A stretch of 64,000 nucleotides of DNA from Streptomyces parvus (GCF_014648875.1 NZ_BMRY01000009.1:62001-126000), one strand, 5' to 3'. Shown: positions 7,236 through 16,422, numbered from the stretch's first letter. The notes: generated by a model from the letters alone, not told the origin. A program made the numbers and translations.

Positions 7236-8717
7236 TTGAGGACCATCATCGGCGTGGACATCGGTACGTCGGTCACCAAGGCGGTGGCGTTCGACGAGGG
7301 CGGCGGGGCCCTGGCCTCCGCGAGCCGGCGCTCGCACCTGGAGATGCTGCCGGGCGGCCGCGTCGAGCAGGATCTCGACGATGTCGTGTCCGGTGTCGGC
7401 GACGTCGTACGGGAGGTCGCCGCGAAGCTGGGCCGGCTGCCGGACTCCGTGGCGCTCACCGGGCAGGGGGACGGGTTGTGGCTGCGGGACTCCGGCGGCC
7501 GCACGGTGCGGCCCGCCATCTCGTGGATGGACGCGCGGGCCTCGGACCTGGTGACCCGCTGGCTGGCGGACGGCACGATCGGCACGGCGTACGCGCACAC
7601 CGGCTCGGGGATGTTCCCGGGGTGCCACGGCCCGCTGCTGAACTGGCTCGATGAGTACGAGCCCCACTCGCTGGACCGGGCCGCCGTCGCGGGGTACTGC
7701 GTCGACGCGGTCGCCCAACGCCTGACCGGCCAGGTGTGCCTCGACGCCTCCGACGCGACGCTGCCGTTCCTCGACCCCCGTACCCGGCGTTACGCGCCCG
7801 AGGCGCTGGCGGCTTGCGGGGTGGCGGAGCGGGCGGGGCTGCTGCCGGCTCCCGCGGCCCCGGGCACGGTGCTCGCGCTCCACGGTCACGGTGCCCGACT
7901 CCTTGGTCTGCCCGAGGGGCTGCCGATCGTGGCGGGGCCGTACGACCTGCCGGCCTGTGCGATCGGCAGCGGGGTGCGTGATGTGGGGGACGGCGTCCTC
8001 ATTCTCGGTACAACCCTCGCGAGCCAGGTGCTGACCGACCGGGTCGACCTCGATCCGCTCGCCGAGCCCGCCGGCATGTGGCTGTGCACACCGGCTCCGG
8101 ACCGGTGGCTGCGGGCCATGCCGGCGATGGTGGGGACGGCGGCGCTGGAGTGGGTGCTCGCCCTCGTCGGCGCGACCACGGCCGATGTGGACGCCCTGCT
8201 CGTCGACAGCCCGCCCGGCGCCCGGGGCGTCCGCGCCTTCCCCTTCCTGTCCGAGGCGGGCGAACGGGCCCCCTTCGTCGAGCCGTCGGCGCAGGGCAGG
8301 CTCGACGGGCTCAGCCTGGCGACCGGCCGGGCGGACGCGGTCCGGGCCGTCTGCGAAGCCATCGGTTACGCGGCCCGGCACTGCCTGGACGCGGCGGGGC
8401 TGAGCGGCACCCTCGCCCTGTGCGGCGGCGGCACGCGGTCGCTGACGTGGGCCCGGCTGATCGCCGATGTCCTCGGCCGGCCCGTACGCATCCCGCTGGA
8501 GGAACAGGTCGGCGCGCTCGGTGTGGTGTCCGTCGCCAGGGCCTCGCTGGCCCCCGGGTACGAGGCGCCGCCGGGACGCCATCAGGTGGTCGATCCGCGC
8601 GAGGACGTCCGGGCGCTGTACGAGGACGGATACGAGCGCTACCGGGCGGAGTTGGCGACGGCCCGGACCGCGTGGGGGTCTCACGCGCGGCCGGCCGGAC
8701 ACCCCGGGCCCCTCTGA
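7236..8717 (+). CDS. FGGY-family carbohydrate kinase (xylulokinase-like)
   Basis: A 493-residue FGGY kinase distinct from the minus-strand one. The ATP phosphate motif IIGVDIGTSVTKAVAF opens the protein; GQGDGLWL and the catalytic aspartate region VAGPYDLPACAIGSG follow; ALCGGGTRSLTWARLIADVLGRPV is the typical C-terminal motif. The start is TTG, supported by CAGGAGGTAG nine bases upstream. It sits between the hydroxyacid dehydrogenase and the sugar-binding protein, so it probably phosphorylates the imported compound or its product. The GQGDG and SWMDARA motifs favour the xylulokinase/ribulokinase branch, or the branch that acts on polyols and lactones. Substrate not settled. Confidence 0.9.
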   Translation: MRTIIGVDIGTSVTKAVAFDEGGGALASASRRSHLEMLPGGRVEQDLDDVVSGVGDVVREVAAKLGRLPDSVALTGQGDGLWLRDSGGRTVRPAISWMDARASDLVTRWLADGTIGTAYAHTGSGMFPGCHGPLLNWLDEYEPHSLDRAAVAGYCVDAVAQRLTGQVCLDASDATLPFLDPRTRRYAPEALAACGVAERAGLLPAPAAPGTVLALHGHGARLLGLPEGLPIVAGPYDLPACAIGSGVRDVGDGVLILGTTLASQVLTDRVDLDPLAEPAGMWLCTPAPDRWLRAMPAMVGTAALEWVLALVGATTADVDALLVDSPPGARGVRAFPFLSEAGERAPFVEPSAQGRLDGLSLATGRADAVRAVCEAIGYAARHCLDAAGLSGTLALCGGGTRSLTWARLIADVLGRPVRIPLEEQVGALGVVSVARASLAPGYEAPPGRHQVVDPREDVRALYEDGYERYRAELATARTAWGSHARPAGHPGPL

Positions 8718-8732
8718 GCACCCCACCTGTTC

Positions 8733-8787
8733 TGTTATTTATGACATGACCATTGACACTCATAACATGCTCGCTGTTAATTTGACG
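8733..8787. promoter_or_regulatory. Promoter region with DeoR-like half sites
   Basis: TGTTATTTATGACA (8733-8746), CATAACA (8761-8767) and CTGTTAATTTGACG (8774-8787) resemble the palindrome at 5972. The AT-rich character contrasts with the surroundings. It lies directly before the binding-protein gene and suggests a second, internal, DeoR-controlled promoter for the transporter genes. Confidence 0.55.
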
Positions 8788-8824
8788 CGAAGGAGGCTCT
8801 CCGCCTGAAGACCGGGAGATTCCA

Positions 8825-9904
8825 GTGAAGCAACGCTCTGTCAGATCGTTCGCCGCGGCTCTGTCGGTGATGACGGTGATCGTCTCCGCCGCCGCCTGTT
8901 CGACGAAAGAGCCCAGCCGCTCGGAGGGCAAGTCGTCGAAGGACGCGAAGATCGCGTTCCTGATGCCCGATATCGCCTCCACCCGCTACGAGTTGTACGA
9001 CGCGCCGCTCTTCAAGGCCAAGATGAAGGATCTGTGCGGCGGTTGCGAGGTGCTTTACCAGAACGCGGGCGGCGACGCCTCGAAGCAACAGCAGCAGGCC
9101 GACTCCGCTCTCGCGCAGGGGGCCGACGTCCTCGTGATCGACCCGGTGGACTCCGCCGCCGCGGCCAGCACAGTCCGTACGGCACAGAGCCGTGGTATCC
9201 CCGTCATCGCGTACGACCGGCCGATCCCGGCGGTCAGGGCGGACTATTACGTATCCTTCGACAACGAGAAGATCGGCGCCATGATCGGCCGGTCGTTGGT
9301 GGACCATCTCAAGGCCACCTCGGCCGAGGGCGGCCTCCTCCAGGTCAACGGATCTCCGACCGACGCGGCGGCGGGCCTGATCAAGAAGGGCATACACAGC
9401 GCGGTCGACTCCAGCGGGTTCAAGCTCCTCGCCGAGTACGACACCCCTGCCTGGGAGCCGGGGAAGGCGCAGAGCTGGGTCAGCGGCCAGATCAGTAAGT
9501 TCCCGGGAAAGATCGCCGGAGTGGTGGCCGCGAACGACGGCACGGGCGGCGGTTCCATCGCCGCGTTCAAGGCGGCCGGAGTGTCCGTGCCTCCCGTGAC
9601 CGGGAACGACGCCGAACTCGCCGCCGCCCAGCGGATCATCAAGGGCGATCAGTACAACACCATCTCCAAGCCCATCAAGACCGTGGCGGAAGCCGCGGCC
9701 GTCGCGGCGTTCTCCTTCGCCCAGGGAAAGAAGCCCAAGGGCGAGACCACGCTCTTCGACACCCCCTCGGAACTCTTCACCCCCACCGTGGTCACCCGCG
9801 AGAACATCGCGAAGGTTCTGGTGGGCGACGGAAAGCCGCTGAAGACCGCCGAGGTGTGCACGGCGACGTACGCGGCCGCCTGCGCCGACGTGGGCGTCAC
9901 GTAG
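8825..9904 (+). CDS. Sugar ABC transporter substrate-binding lipoprotein (XylF/RbsB-like)
   Basis: A 359-residue lipoprotein with a signal peptide and the lipobox VSAAAC (C25). The mature part is a periplasmic-binding-protein 1/4 fold of the xylose/ribose type: IAFLMPDIASTRYELYDAP, VLVIDPVDSAAAASTVRTA, GIPVIAYDRPI and VVAANDGTGGGSIAAFKAAG. Those phrases are close to D-xylose-binding XylF. It starts with GTG after GGGAG. It captures the sugar outside the membrane for the ATPase and permease encoded next. The YDRPI motif usually signals pyranose binding, so a pentose or hexose is more likely than a small acid. Confidence 0.92.
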   Translation: MKQRSVRSFAAALSVMTVIVSAAACSTKEPSRSEGKSSKDAKIAFLMPDIASTRYELYDAPLFKAKMKDLCGGCEVLYQNAGGDASKQQQQADSALAQGADVLVIDPVDSAAAASTVRTAQSRGIPVIAYDRPIPAVRADYYVSFDNEKIGAMIGRSLVDHLKATSAEGGLLQVNGSPTDAAAGLIKKGIHSAVDSSGFKLLAEYDTPAWEPGKAQSWVSGQISKFPGKIAGVVAANDGTGGGSIAAFKAAGVSVPPVTGNDAELAAAQRIIKGDQYNTISKPIKTVAEAAAVAAFSFAQGKKPKGETTLFDTPSELFTPTVVTRENIAKVLVGDGKPLKTAEVCTATYAAACADVGVT

Positions 9905-9978
9905 TCACGGACCCCCTTCCGCTCTCCCTCTCCGCCTGACCTTCTGCCCGTCTGCGCGCCTGCCTCGGAAGGCCGGTC

Positions 9979-10875
9979 ATGACCGCTGAGTCCTTGTCCT
10001 CCCCTCACGAGCCGTCAGGAGGCCCGCTGCTCTCGCTGCGTGGGATCAGCAAATCCTTCGGCGCCGTCGCCGCCCTCACCGATGTCGACCTCGACGTCTT
10101 CGCAGGGCAGGTCGTCGCCCTGGTCGGCGACAACGGCGCGGGGAAGTCCACCCTGGTGAAGGTTCTCTCCGGAGTGCACCAGCCGGACGCCGGAACCGTC
10201 GGTTTCGGCCACGGGACCGTTTCCATCCCCTCCCCCGCCACGGCACAGCGGCTCGGCATCGCGACCGTGTTCCAGGACCTCGCCCTGTGCGAGAACCTGA
10301 ACGTGGTCGAAAACCTCTTCCTCGGACGGGAGTTGCGAGGGCTACGCCTGGACGAGGTGACCATGGAGGTCCGCTCCCGCGCTCTTCTCGGGGAGCTGTC
10401 GGCGAAGATCCCCTCGGTACGGGTCCCGGTCGCGGCCCTGTCCGGCGGGCAGCGCCAGACGGTGGCCATCGCGCGGACCCTGTTGGGCGACCCCAAGGTG
10501 ATCATCCTCGACGAGCCGACGGCCGCGCTGGGTGTGGCGCAGACGGCGGAGGTGCTCAACCTGATCGAGCGGCTGAGGGAGCGCGTCCTGGGCGTCATCA
10601 TGGTCAGCCACAACATGGCCGACGTACGGGCCGTCGCCGACACCGTGGCCGTCCTGCGGCTCGGCCGGAACAACGGCGTCTTCGACGCGGCCGAGGCGAC
10701 GGCGGCGGACCTGGTGGCCGCCATCACCGGGGCCACGGACAACGTGGTCAGCCGCCGCGCCGGACGGGACCGGGCCATGGGCGACCGGAGCGTCCGGGCC
10801 GGGGGCGAGCGGGCCGGGGGCGAGCGACCAGCGGACAGCGGTACGGAAACGGCGCACAAGGGGGACGCATCATGA
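9979..10875 (+). CDS. Sugar ABC transporter ATP-binding protein
   Basis: A 298-residue ATPase with one nucleotide-binding domain. Walker A is GDNGAGKST (residues 50-58), the signature is LSGGQRQTVAIAR and Walker B VIILDEPTAAL, followed by the H-loop VSHNM. Transporters of the ribose type often have two such domains in one chain (about 500 residues); here only one is present, as in FrcA/XylG-like short forms, so it presumably acts as a homodimer. The tail is arginine- and glycine-rich and looks disordered. Its stop overlaps the permease ATG (ATGA). Confidence 0.92.
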   Translation: MTAESLSSPHEPSGGPLLSLRGISKSFGAVAALTDVDLDVFAGQVVALVGDNGAGKSTLVKVLSGVHQPDAGTVGFGHGTVSIPSPATAQRLGIATVFQDLALCENLNVVENLFLGRELRGLRLDEVTMEVRSRALLGELSAKIPSVRVPVAALSGGQRQTVAIARTLLGDPKVIILDEPTAALGVAQTAEVLNLIERLRERVLGVIMVSHNMADVRAVADTVAVLRLGRNNGVFDAAEATAADLVAAITGATDNVVSRRAGRDRAMGDRSVRAGGERAGGERPADSGTETAHKGDAS

Positions 10876-12128
10876 CGGAGCCGGCCGCTGTCACGAGCCC
10901 GGAACTCGCCCCCGCCGGGGCCGGCAAGCCGACGACCTGGTCCGGCCGGGCACGAAGTCGCCGACGGACGGTGTCGGACCGGCTGCGCGGCGGGGACCTC
11001 GGCCTGCTGCCCGTCCTCGCCGGTCTCGTCGTGATCTGGGTCGTCATGCAGATCCTCAACCCGGTCTTCCTTTCGAGCGCGAACCTCACGAACCTCGCCC
11101 TCGAGAGCGTGCCGGTCGGCATCATCGCCCTGGGGGTCGTCTGCGTTCTCCTCGTCGGCCAGATCGATCTGTCGGTCGGCTCGGTCAGCGGACTCAGCGC
11201 CGCCGTCCTGGCGGTCCTCTTCGTGGACCGGGGGCTGCCGGCCTGGCTCGCCGTCACCGCGTCGCTGGCCCTCGCGGCTCTGATCGGCTGGTTCTACGCC
11301 CAGGTCCACAACCGGATCGGGGTGCCGAGCTTCGTCATCACCCTCGGCGGCCTCCTCGGGTTCCTCGGTGTGCAGCTGTGGATCCTCGGGCCCAAGGGCT
11401 CGATCAATCTGCCCTTCGACTCGGGTCTCGTGGCCTTCGCCCAGCTCCAGTTCCTGCCGCCCTGGCTGGCGTACACGCTGGTCGTCGTGGGCGCGGCGGT
11501 CCTGTACGCGACCGGTGCCGCCCGTGCCGCGGAGCGCCGCCGGGCAGGCCTGGCCGCCGCGTCCCGGCGGCTGCTCGTCGGGCGGAGCCTGGCGCTGCTG
11601 GCCGGTCTCGGCGCGGCGGTCTGGTATCTCAACCGGGACCGGGGGGTGGGCTGGATGTTCGTGTTCTTCCTGGCTCTGGTGCTGGCGCTGCACTACGTCC
11701 TGTCCCGCACCTCGTTCGGCAAGTCGATGTACGCGGTCGGCGGCAACATGGAGGCGGCCCGGCGTGCGGGCGTCGACGTGAAGGCCGTCCTCACCACCGC
11801 GTTCGTGCTGTGCACGACGCTCGCCTGCATCGGCGGGATGCTCTCCGCCTCGCGGCTCGCGGCGGCCAACCAGAGCAGCGGCGGCGGTGACGTCAATCTC
11901 AACGCCATCGCCGCGGCCGTCATCGGCGGCACCAGTCTGTTCGGCGGCCGGGGCACCGCGTTCGCCGCTCTGCTCGGCGTCCTCGTGATCCAGTCCATCT
12001 CCAGCGGACTCACTCTGCTGAATCTCGACTCCGCCTACCGCTTCATGGTCACCGGCGGGGTATTGCTCCTGGCGGTGTCGCTGGACGCGGTCGCCCGGCG
12101 GTCGCGGGTCTCCCACGGCAGGGCCTGA
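10872..12128 (+). CDS. Sugar ABC transporter permease (RbsC/XylH-like)
   Basis: A 418-residue membrane protein with about ten hydrophobic helices. LLVGQIDLSVGSVSGLSAAV is the characteristic motif of BPD_transp_2 permeases of the ribose/xylose family, and the conserved GRGTAFAALLGVLVIQSISSGLTLLNL near the end fits XylH. The long hydrophobic insertion in the middle is a known feature of XylH versus RbsC. It overlaps the ATPase by ATGA and completes the importer with the XylF-like binding protein. Together the three suggest xylose or a related sugar, though that is inference. Confidence 0.92.
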   Translation: MTEPAAVTSPELAPAGAGKPTTWSGRARSRRRTVSDRLRGGDLGLLPVLAGLVVIWVVMQILNPVFLSSANLTNLALESVPVGIIALGVVCVLLVGQIDLSVGSVSGLSAAVLAVLFVDRGLPAWLAVTASLALAALIGWFYAQVHNRIGVPSFVITLGGLLGFLGVQLWILGPKGSINLPFDSGLVAFAQLQFLPPWLAYTLVVVGAAVLYATGAARAAERRRAGLAAASRRLLVGRSLALLAGLGAAVWYLNRDRGVGWMFVFFLALVLALHYVLSRTSFGKSMYAVGGNMEAARRAGVDVKAVLTTAFVLCTTLACIGGMLSASRLAAANQSSGGGDVNLNAIAAAVIGGTSLFGGRGTAFAALLGVLVIQSISSGLTLLNLDSAYRFMVTGGVLLLAVSLDAVARRSRVSHGRA

Positions 12129-12186
12129 GACACCGTTCGTATCCGGCAACGCCCGCACACCCCAGGATCACGATCTCGGAGGAACC

Positions 12187-13386
12187 ATGCGAAGCCGAGC
12201 ACGCACGCACGTCGCCACCCTGCTCCTGTCCGCCGTCCTCGCGTCGGCCGCCCTCGCGGTCGGCGGGGGCACGGCCCACGCCCGTACACCGTCACCGTCA
12301 CCGTCCCCGTCCGCGTCGCCGTCCTCCTCCTTCCGCCCGCCCGCTTCCGTGGACGGCGGGGCCTGGTCGTCCGGGCATCTCCAGGGCACAGCCATCGACC
12401 GCCGCCGGGGCCACATGTACTTCTCCTTCACCAATCTGCTGGTCAAGACCGACCTGGCGGGCAGACCGATCGGTTCGGTCACCGGTCTCACCGGACACCT
12501 GGGCGATCTGGACTTCAACAGCGCGGACGGGCGGGTGTACGGCTCCTTGGAGTACAAGGCGGCCCAGGCCTTCTATGTGGCGATCTTCGACGGGTCCCAG
12601 ATCACCCGGATGAACATGGACGCCCGGACCACCGATGTGCTCTCCACCGTCCATCTCCGGGAGGTCGTGCGGGACTACACCGCCGACATGAACGGCGACG
12701 GGGTCTTCGACGGGGACACCGGCAACACTCCCGACCACCGCTACGGCTGCAGCGGGATCGACGGCGTCGCCTTCGGTCCCGGTCTGAACGGCAGGGGCGG
12801 CGTACGGCTCACGGTCGCGTACGGGGTGTACTCCAACACCACCCGCACCGATAACGACCACCAGGTGCTGCTCCAGTACGACGTGCGCGACTGGCGGAAG
12901 TACGAGCGGCCGCTCGGCGAGGACGCGCTGCACACCAGCGGCCCGGCATCTCCCGACGGCAAGTTCTTCGCCTACACCGGCAACACCACCTACGGGGTCC
13001 AGAACCTGGAGTACGACGGGGACAGCGGCAACTGGCTGATGGCCGTGTACAAGGGCAAGAAGGCGGCCTTCCCCAACTACGGGCTCTATGTGCTGGACGG
13101 CTCGAAGCCCGCCCGCCGGGGTGAGGTGAAGGGGCAGCCGCGCCCCGAGTCCGGCCGTATCCTTTCCCTTCTCCCGCGCGGGCTGCACCACGAGCCGTCC
13201 GGTGTGTACGGCTACGAGTCGGGCGGTCAGTACGGTCTGGTCTCGCTGGACGACGGCCGCTACTACGTGGCCGAGGCCGGCACGGTCGATTCCGGGGGGA
13301 CCACGCTGCAGACCGGCCGGGCGGTGCTGCACCGGTGGACGGGTGCGGTGCCGAACCCGTTCGCGGTGCGGGGACCCGCTCGCTGA
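12187..13386 (+). CDS. Secreted protein of unknown function
   Basis: A 399-residue exported protein. It opens with a Sec signal peptide (RTHVATLLLSAVLASAALAV, cleavage near AHA), then a Ser/Pro linker of SP repeats, then a repetitive domain that resembles a beta-propeller (recurring GHLQGTAIDRRRGHMYFSF-like strands and DGRVYGSLEYKAA). A possible calcium loop, DMNGDGVFDGD, is EF-hand-like. GGAGGA is 5 bp before the ATG, 58 bp after the permease, so it may be cotranscribed with the transporter. I do not recognise the family. An extracellular sugar-related or lactone-related role would fit the setting but is not shown by motifs. Confidence 0.75.
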   Translation: MRSRARTHVATLLLSAVLASAALAVGGGTAHARTPSPSPSPSASPSSSFRPPASVDGGAWSSGHLQGTAIDRRRGHMYFSFTNLLVKTDLAGRPIGSVTGLTGHLGDLDFNSADGRVYGSLEYKAAQAFYVAIFDGSQITRMNMDARTTDVLSTVHLREVVRDYTADMNGDGVFDGDTGNTPDHRYGCSGIDGVAFGPGLNGRGGVRLTVAYGVYSNTTRTDNDHQVLLQYDVRDWRKYERPLGEDALHTSGPASPDGKFFAYTGNTTYGVQNLEYDGDSGNWLMAVYKGKKAAFPNYGLYVLDGSKPARRGEVKGQPRPESGRILSLLPRGLHHEPSGVYGYESGGQYGLVSLDDGRYYVAEAGTVDSGGTTLQTGRAVLHRWTGAVPNPFAVRGPAR

Positions 13387-13471
13387 GCTTGTCCCGGCAC
13401 GTTCCGCGGCGCGGGTGACATCGGCGGGCCCGCACCACCTCTCCCTGGTGACCCGCGTCACATCCGTGTTC

Positions 13472-13498
13472 TGTCAGCAATCGGAGGGCTGTCCCGTT
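13472..13498 (+). promoter_or_regulatory. Candidate ECF41-type promoter before the FAD oxidoreductase gene
   Basis: TGTCAGCA, a 15-base spacer and CGTT. ECF41 sigma factors recognise TGTCACA and CGTC boxes with similar spacing, and ECF41 sigma factors usually activate the oxidoreductase gene next to them. The match is imperfect. Confidence 0.4.
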
Positions 13499-13530
13499 CT
13501 AGGGGTACGCGAACGAGACAGGAGCCCGTC

Positions 13531-14730
13531 ATGACGCTCATGAAGCACCGCATCGTCGTCCTCGGCGCCGGGTACGCCGGGGCCTTCGCCGCCGGGAATC
13601 TGGCCCGCCGGCTCTCCCCCGCCGACACCGAGATCACCGTCGTCAACGCCGCGCCCGATTTCGTCGAGCGGATGCGGCTCCACCAGGTGGCGGCCGGGCA
13701 GGACATCGCGCGCCGCAAGCTCGCGGACGTGTTCGCGGGCACGGGGGTGCGGCTGCGCCTGGCCCGGGTGACCGGTCTCGACCCCGAGCGCAGGACGGTC
13801 GCCGTGACCGGCGAGGACGGGCCCGGGGAACTGTCCTACGACACTCTGCTCTACGCACTCGGCAGCTCCGCCGCCCACCACGGTGTCCCCGGCGTGGCCG
13901 AGTACGCCTTCGACGTGACGGGTCTGGGCTCGGCGCTGCGTCTGCGGGAACGCCTGGACGACCTCGGCGAGGGCGGGTCCGTCCTGGTCGTCGGCGAGGG
14001 GCTGACCGGTATCGAGACCGCGACCGAGCTGGCCGAGTCGCGGCCCGGTCTCTCGGTCGCGCTCGCCGCCCGGGGCGAGCTGGGCGCCTGGCTCTCCCCC
14101 AGGGCACGGCGTCATCTGCGGGAAGCGTTCGACCGGCTCGGCGTCACCGTGCACGAGCACACCGCGGTCGCAGCCGTAGAGCCGGCCCGGGTGATCACCG
14201 CCGACGGTACGGTCCTGCCGGCCGGGGTGACCGTGTGGTCGGCCGGGTTCGCCGTGCACCCGATCGCGGCGGCCGCCGGCCTGGAGGTCGCCGCCACCGG
14301 GCAGATCGTCGTCGACCGGTCCATGCGTTCGGTCTCGCACCCGGACGTCTACGCCGCCGGCGACTGCGCCTACGCGATCGGCGAGAACGGCCGGCCTCTG
14401 CCGATGTCCTGCGCCTCGGCGGGGCTCACCAATATGCAGGCGACCGCCGCGATCATCGCGCGTCTGACGGGCGACGAGGTTCCGGTCACCGGGCTGAAGT
14501 ACTTCGGCAACCACATCAGCCTCGGCCGCCGGGACGCCATCTTCCAGATGGTGGGCGAGGACGTCCGGTCGAAGCCCTGGTACCTGGGCGGCCGGACGGC
14601 CGCGCGGCTCAAGTCGGGGATTCTCAAGGGGGCCGAATGGGGCATCGCCCACCCTACGTTCGGCCTGCCGACGCGCAGGCGGCGGCCGGCTCCGGCGTCC
14701 GACCGGGCCGCTGTGCGGGTCGCCGCCTAG
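13531..14730 (+). CDS. FAD/NAD(P)-dependent oxidoreductase (NDH-2/COG1252-like)
   Basis: A 399-residue two-dinucleotide-binding flavoprotein. The FAD motif HRIVVLGAGYAGAFAA is at the N-terminus, the second nucleotide motif is SVLVVGEGLTGIETATELA, and the FAD-binding end motif VYAAGDCAYAI is present. That pattern fits type II NADH dehydrogenases and similar disulfide-independent oxidoreductases. No C-terminal membrane helix is visible. AGGAG lies before the ATG at 13531. It stands 10 bp upstream of an ECF41-type sigma factor gene; such sigma factors are typically linked to carboxymuconolactone decarboxylases, oxidoreductases or epimerases, so this is probably the target and partner gene. Confidence 0.85.
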   Translation: MTLMKHRIVVLGAGYAGAFAAGNLARRLSPADTEITVVNAAPDFVERMRLHQVAAGQDIARRKLADVFAGTGVRLRLARVTGLDPERRTVAVTGEDGPGELSYDTLLYALGSSAAHHGVPGVAEYAFDVTGLGSALRLRERLDDLGEGGSVLVVGEGLTGIETATELAESRPGLSVALAARGELGAWLSPRARRHLREAFDRLGVTVHEHTAVAAVEPARVITADGTVLPAGVTVWSAGFAVHPIAAAAGLEVAATGQIVVDRSMRSVSHPDVYAAGDCAYAIGENGRPLPMSCASAGLTNMQATAAIIARLTGDEVPVTGLKYFGNHISLGRRDAIFQMVGEDVRSKPWYLGGRTAARLKSGILKGAEWGIAHPTFGLPTRRRRPAPASDRAAVRVAA

Positions 14731-14740
14731 GCTGTTTCGC

Positions 14741-15682
14741 ATGGACAGCGCAGCGGTCGACACGTTCGAGGCCGGTCGGGGCAGGCTGGCCTCGCTCGCG
14801 TACCGTCTGCTCGGGTCGGCGGCCGACGCCGAGGACGCCGTGCAGGACACCTTCCTGCGCTGGCAGGCCGCGGACCGCGCGCGGATCGAGGTGCCGGAGG
14901 CGTGGCTGACCAAGGTCCTCACCCGTCTCTGTCTCGACCGGCTCCGCTCGGCGCAGGCGCGTCACGAGCGGACGGCCGGTGCGTGGCTGCCCGAACCGCT
15001 CCTGGACGGCGACCCGATGCTCGGTCCCGCCGACACGTTCGAGCAGCGGGAGTCGGTGTCCCTGGCCGTGCTGACCCTCGTCGAGCGCCTCTCGCCGAAC
15101 GAGCGGGCCGTGTACGTCCTGCGGGAGGCCTTCGCGTACAGCCACGCCGAGATCGCCGCGATCCTCGACATCACGGAGGCGGCGAGCCAGCAGCACGCCC
15201 ACCGGGCCCGGACCCGGCTCGCGGACGAACGCCGCCGCAGCGGCGGTGCGGCCGACCCCGCGGCGGCGCGGCGGGTGGTCGAGGAGTTCCTGGCCGCCGC
15301 CACGTCGGGGCGCACCGACCGGCTGGTGGCGCTGCTCACCGACGACGTGACGGCGGTCTCGGACGGCGCGGGACTGGCCAGGCGGCTGCTGCGGTACCGG
15401 ACGCCCGAGCGGGTCGCCTCCTTCGTACGGGCCGGGTTCAAGCCCACCCCGGCGAAGCGCCGGCTGGCCGGTGGCCCCACGACGATGTATCTCGCGCGGG
15501 TCAACGGCTCCCCGGCCGTCATCGCCGTGGTCGGGGAGCGGGTCGTGGGGGCCGTGGCGTTCGACGTCGGCGACGGGAAGGTCTCCGCCCTGTACGGCAT
15601 CGCCGCGGCGCAGCGTCTCACGCGTCTCGACGAGGCATGGCGGCGGCACGACCCGGGGGTGCCGGTCGTCGACGCGTGGTGA
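14741..15682 (+). CDS. ECF41-type (SigJ-like) RNA polymerase sigma factor
   Basis: A 313-residue sigma factor. The region 2 helix (SLAYRLLGSAADAEDAVQDTFLRW) and region 4 (LSPNERAVYVLREAFAYSHAEIAAILDITEAASQQHAHRAR) are clear. Instead of a separate anti-sigma factor it has a C-terminal SnoaL-like extension of about 120 residues, and the linker holds WLPEPLL, a conserved ECF41 motif; the DGGGKV-type motif appears as VGDGKVSAL. In this group the extension regulates sigma activity. It starts 10 bp after the oxidoreductase stop and is translated from an ATG. The signal is unknown. Confidence 0.92.
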   Translation: MDSAAVDTFEAGRGRLASLAYRLLGSAADAEDAVQDTFLRWQAADRARIEVPEAWLTKVLTRLCLDRLRSAQARHERTAGAWLPEPLLDGDPMLGPADTFEQRESVSLAVLTLVERLSPNERAVYVLREAFAYSHAEIAAILDITEAASQQHAHRARTRLADERRRSGGAADPAAARRVVEEFLAAATSGRTDRLVALLTDDVTAVSDGAGLARRLLRYRTPERVASFVRAGFKPTPAKRRLAGGPTTMYLARVNGSPAVIAVVGERVVGAVAFDVGDGKVSALYGIAAAQRLTRLDEAWRRHDPGVPVVDAW

Positions 15683-15702
15683 GCGGGGGCGTTGCCGGAC
15701 GG

Positions 15703-16374
15703 TCACCAGTCGATGTGTGCGGTGATCCACGCCTCGAGCGCCTTCTCGTCGGCTGCGGGCGGCAGTTCGGGCGCGCAGCTCAGAGGGGTGAGGGACAGCT
15801 GGAGGTGGGTGAGGTAGCCGTAGGGGCCGTTGTCGGCCGCCGGGCCGAGGACCAGGGCATGGGCGGGGGTGCGCCAGACGCGGTGCGTCATCGCCGGACC
15901 GGTGACCACGGCGGCGTCGGACAGGAGGGTCCGCTCGGGGCCCGCGCCCAGATGTCCGGTCACGGCCTGGGCGGCTTGCGCGAGGGTGGCCTCGCAGTCC
16001 TGCTCGGTGCAGGGCTCGCGGCGTTCCCAGCCCGTCGTCCCGCACCAGAGATCCATCTTTCCGCGCAGCCAGGGCGCGTTGGCCATGCTGTCGTCGTGTT
16101 CGTCGAAGGGGTACAGCTCTCCGAACACGAGGAAGCTTCGGGCGTCGGTCTGTCCGAAGGGGTTCCGGTCGTCGGAGCAGAGCACGTGTCCGTGCTTCGT
16201 GCGGAAGGAGTCGCAGACCAGTTCGTGCTCCCAGTCCCATCCACGGCGTGCCAGTTCCACGTCGAGGGCTTCGAAGTCGTCGCCCACCGGTGGCCCTGTC
16301 GGCAGTGCGACGAACTCCGCGATCGCCTCGGGCGTCAGTGGTCGGCGGGCGAGAATGTGTACGCGGGTGGGCAT
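15703..16374 (-). CDS. Conserved hypothetical protein (223 residues)
   Basis: I do not recognise this protein. It is soluble, rich in tryptophan and charged residues, and has no signal peptide or transmembrane helix. Distinctive segments are HGHVLCSDDRNPFGQTD, FGELYPFDEHDDSMANAPW and DLWCGTTGWERREPCTEQD, with several cysteines that could bind metal, and an HxHLQLSLTP-type end. The ATG at 16374 is preferred over the upstream one at 16479, because GGAGCGACC precedes it and the extra residues cross an inverted repeat. It diverges from a GNAT gene, and converges 20 bp from the sigma factor gene. Confidence 0.7.
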   Translation of the reverse strand: MPTRVHILARRPLTPEAIAEFVALPTGPPVGDDFEALDVELARRGWDWEHELVCDSFRTKHGHVLCSDDRNPFGQTDARSFLVFGELYPFDEHDDSMANAPWLRGKMDLWCGTTGWERREPCTEQDCEATLAQAAQAVTGHLGAGPERTLLSDAAVVTGPAMTHRVWRTPAHALVLGPAADNGPYGYLTHLQLSLTPLSCAPELPPAADEKALEAWITAHIDW

Positions 16375-16422
16375 GCGGGTCGCTCCAGTGGCGTCGTGCG
16401 GTCGGTCGGGGCCGAGAGCTGT

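Noticed and set aside
13387..13471. A separate promoter palindrome GTGACCCGCGTCAC
   Set aside because: It is only a partial symmetric sequence, common in this GC-rich genome, and has no second copy.
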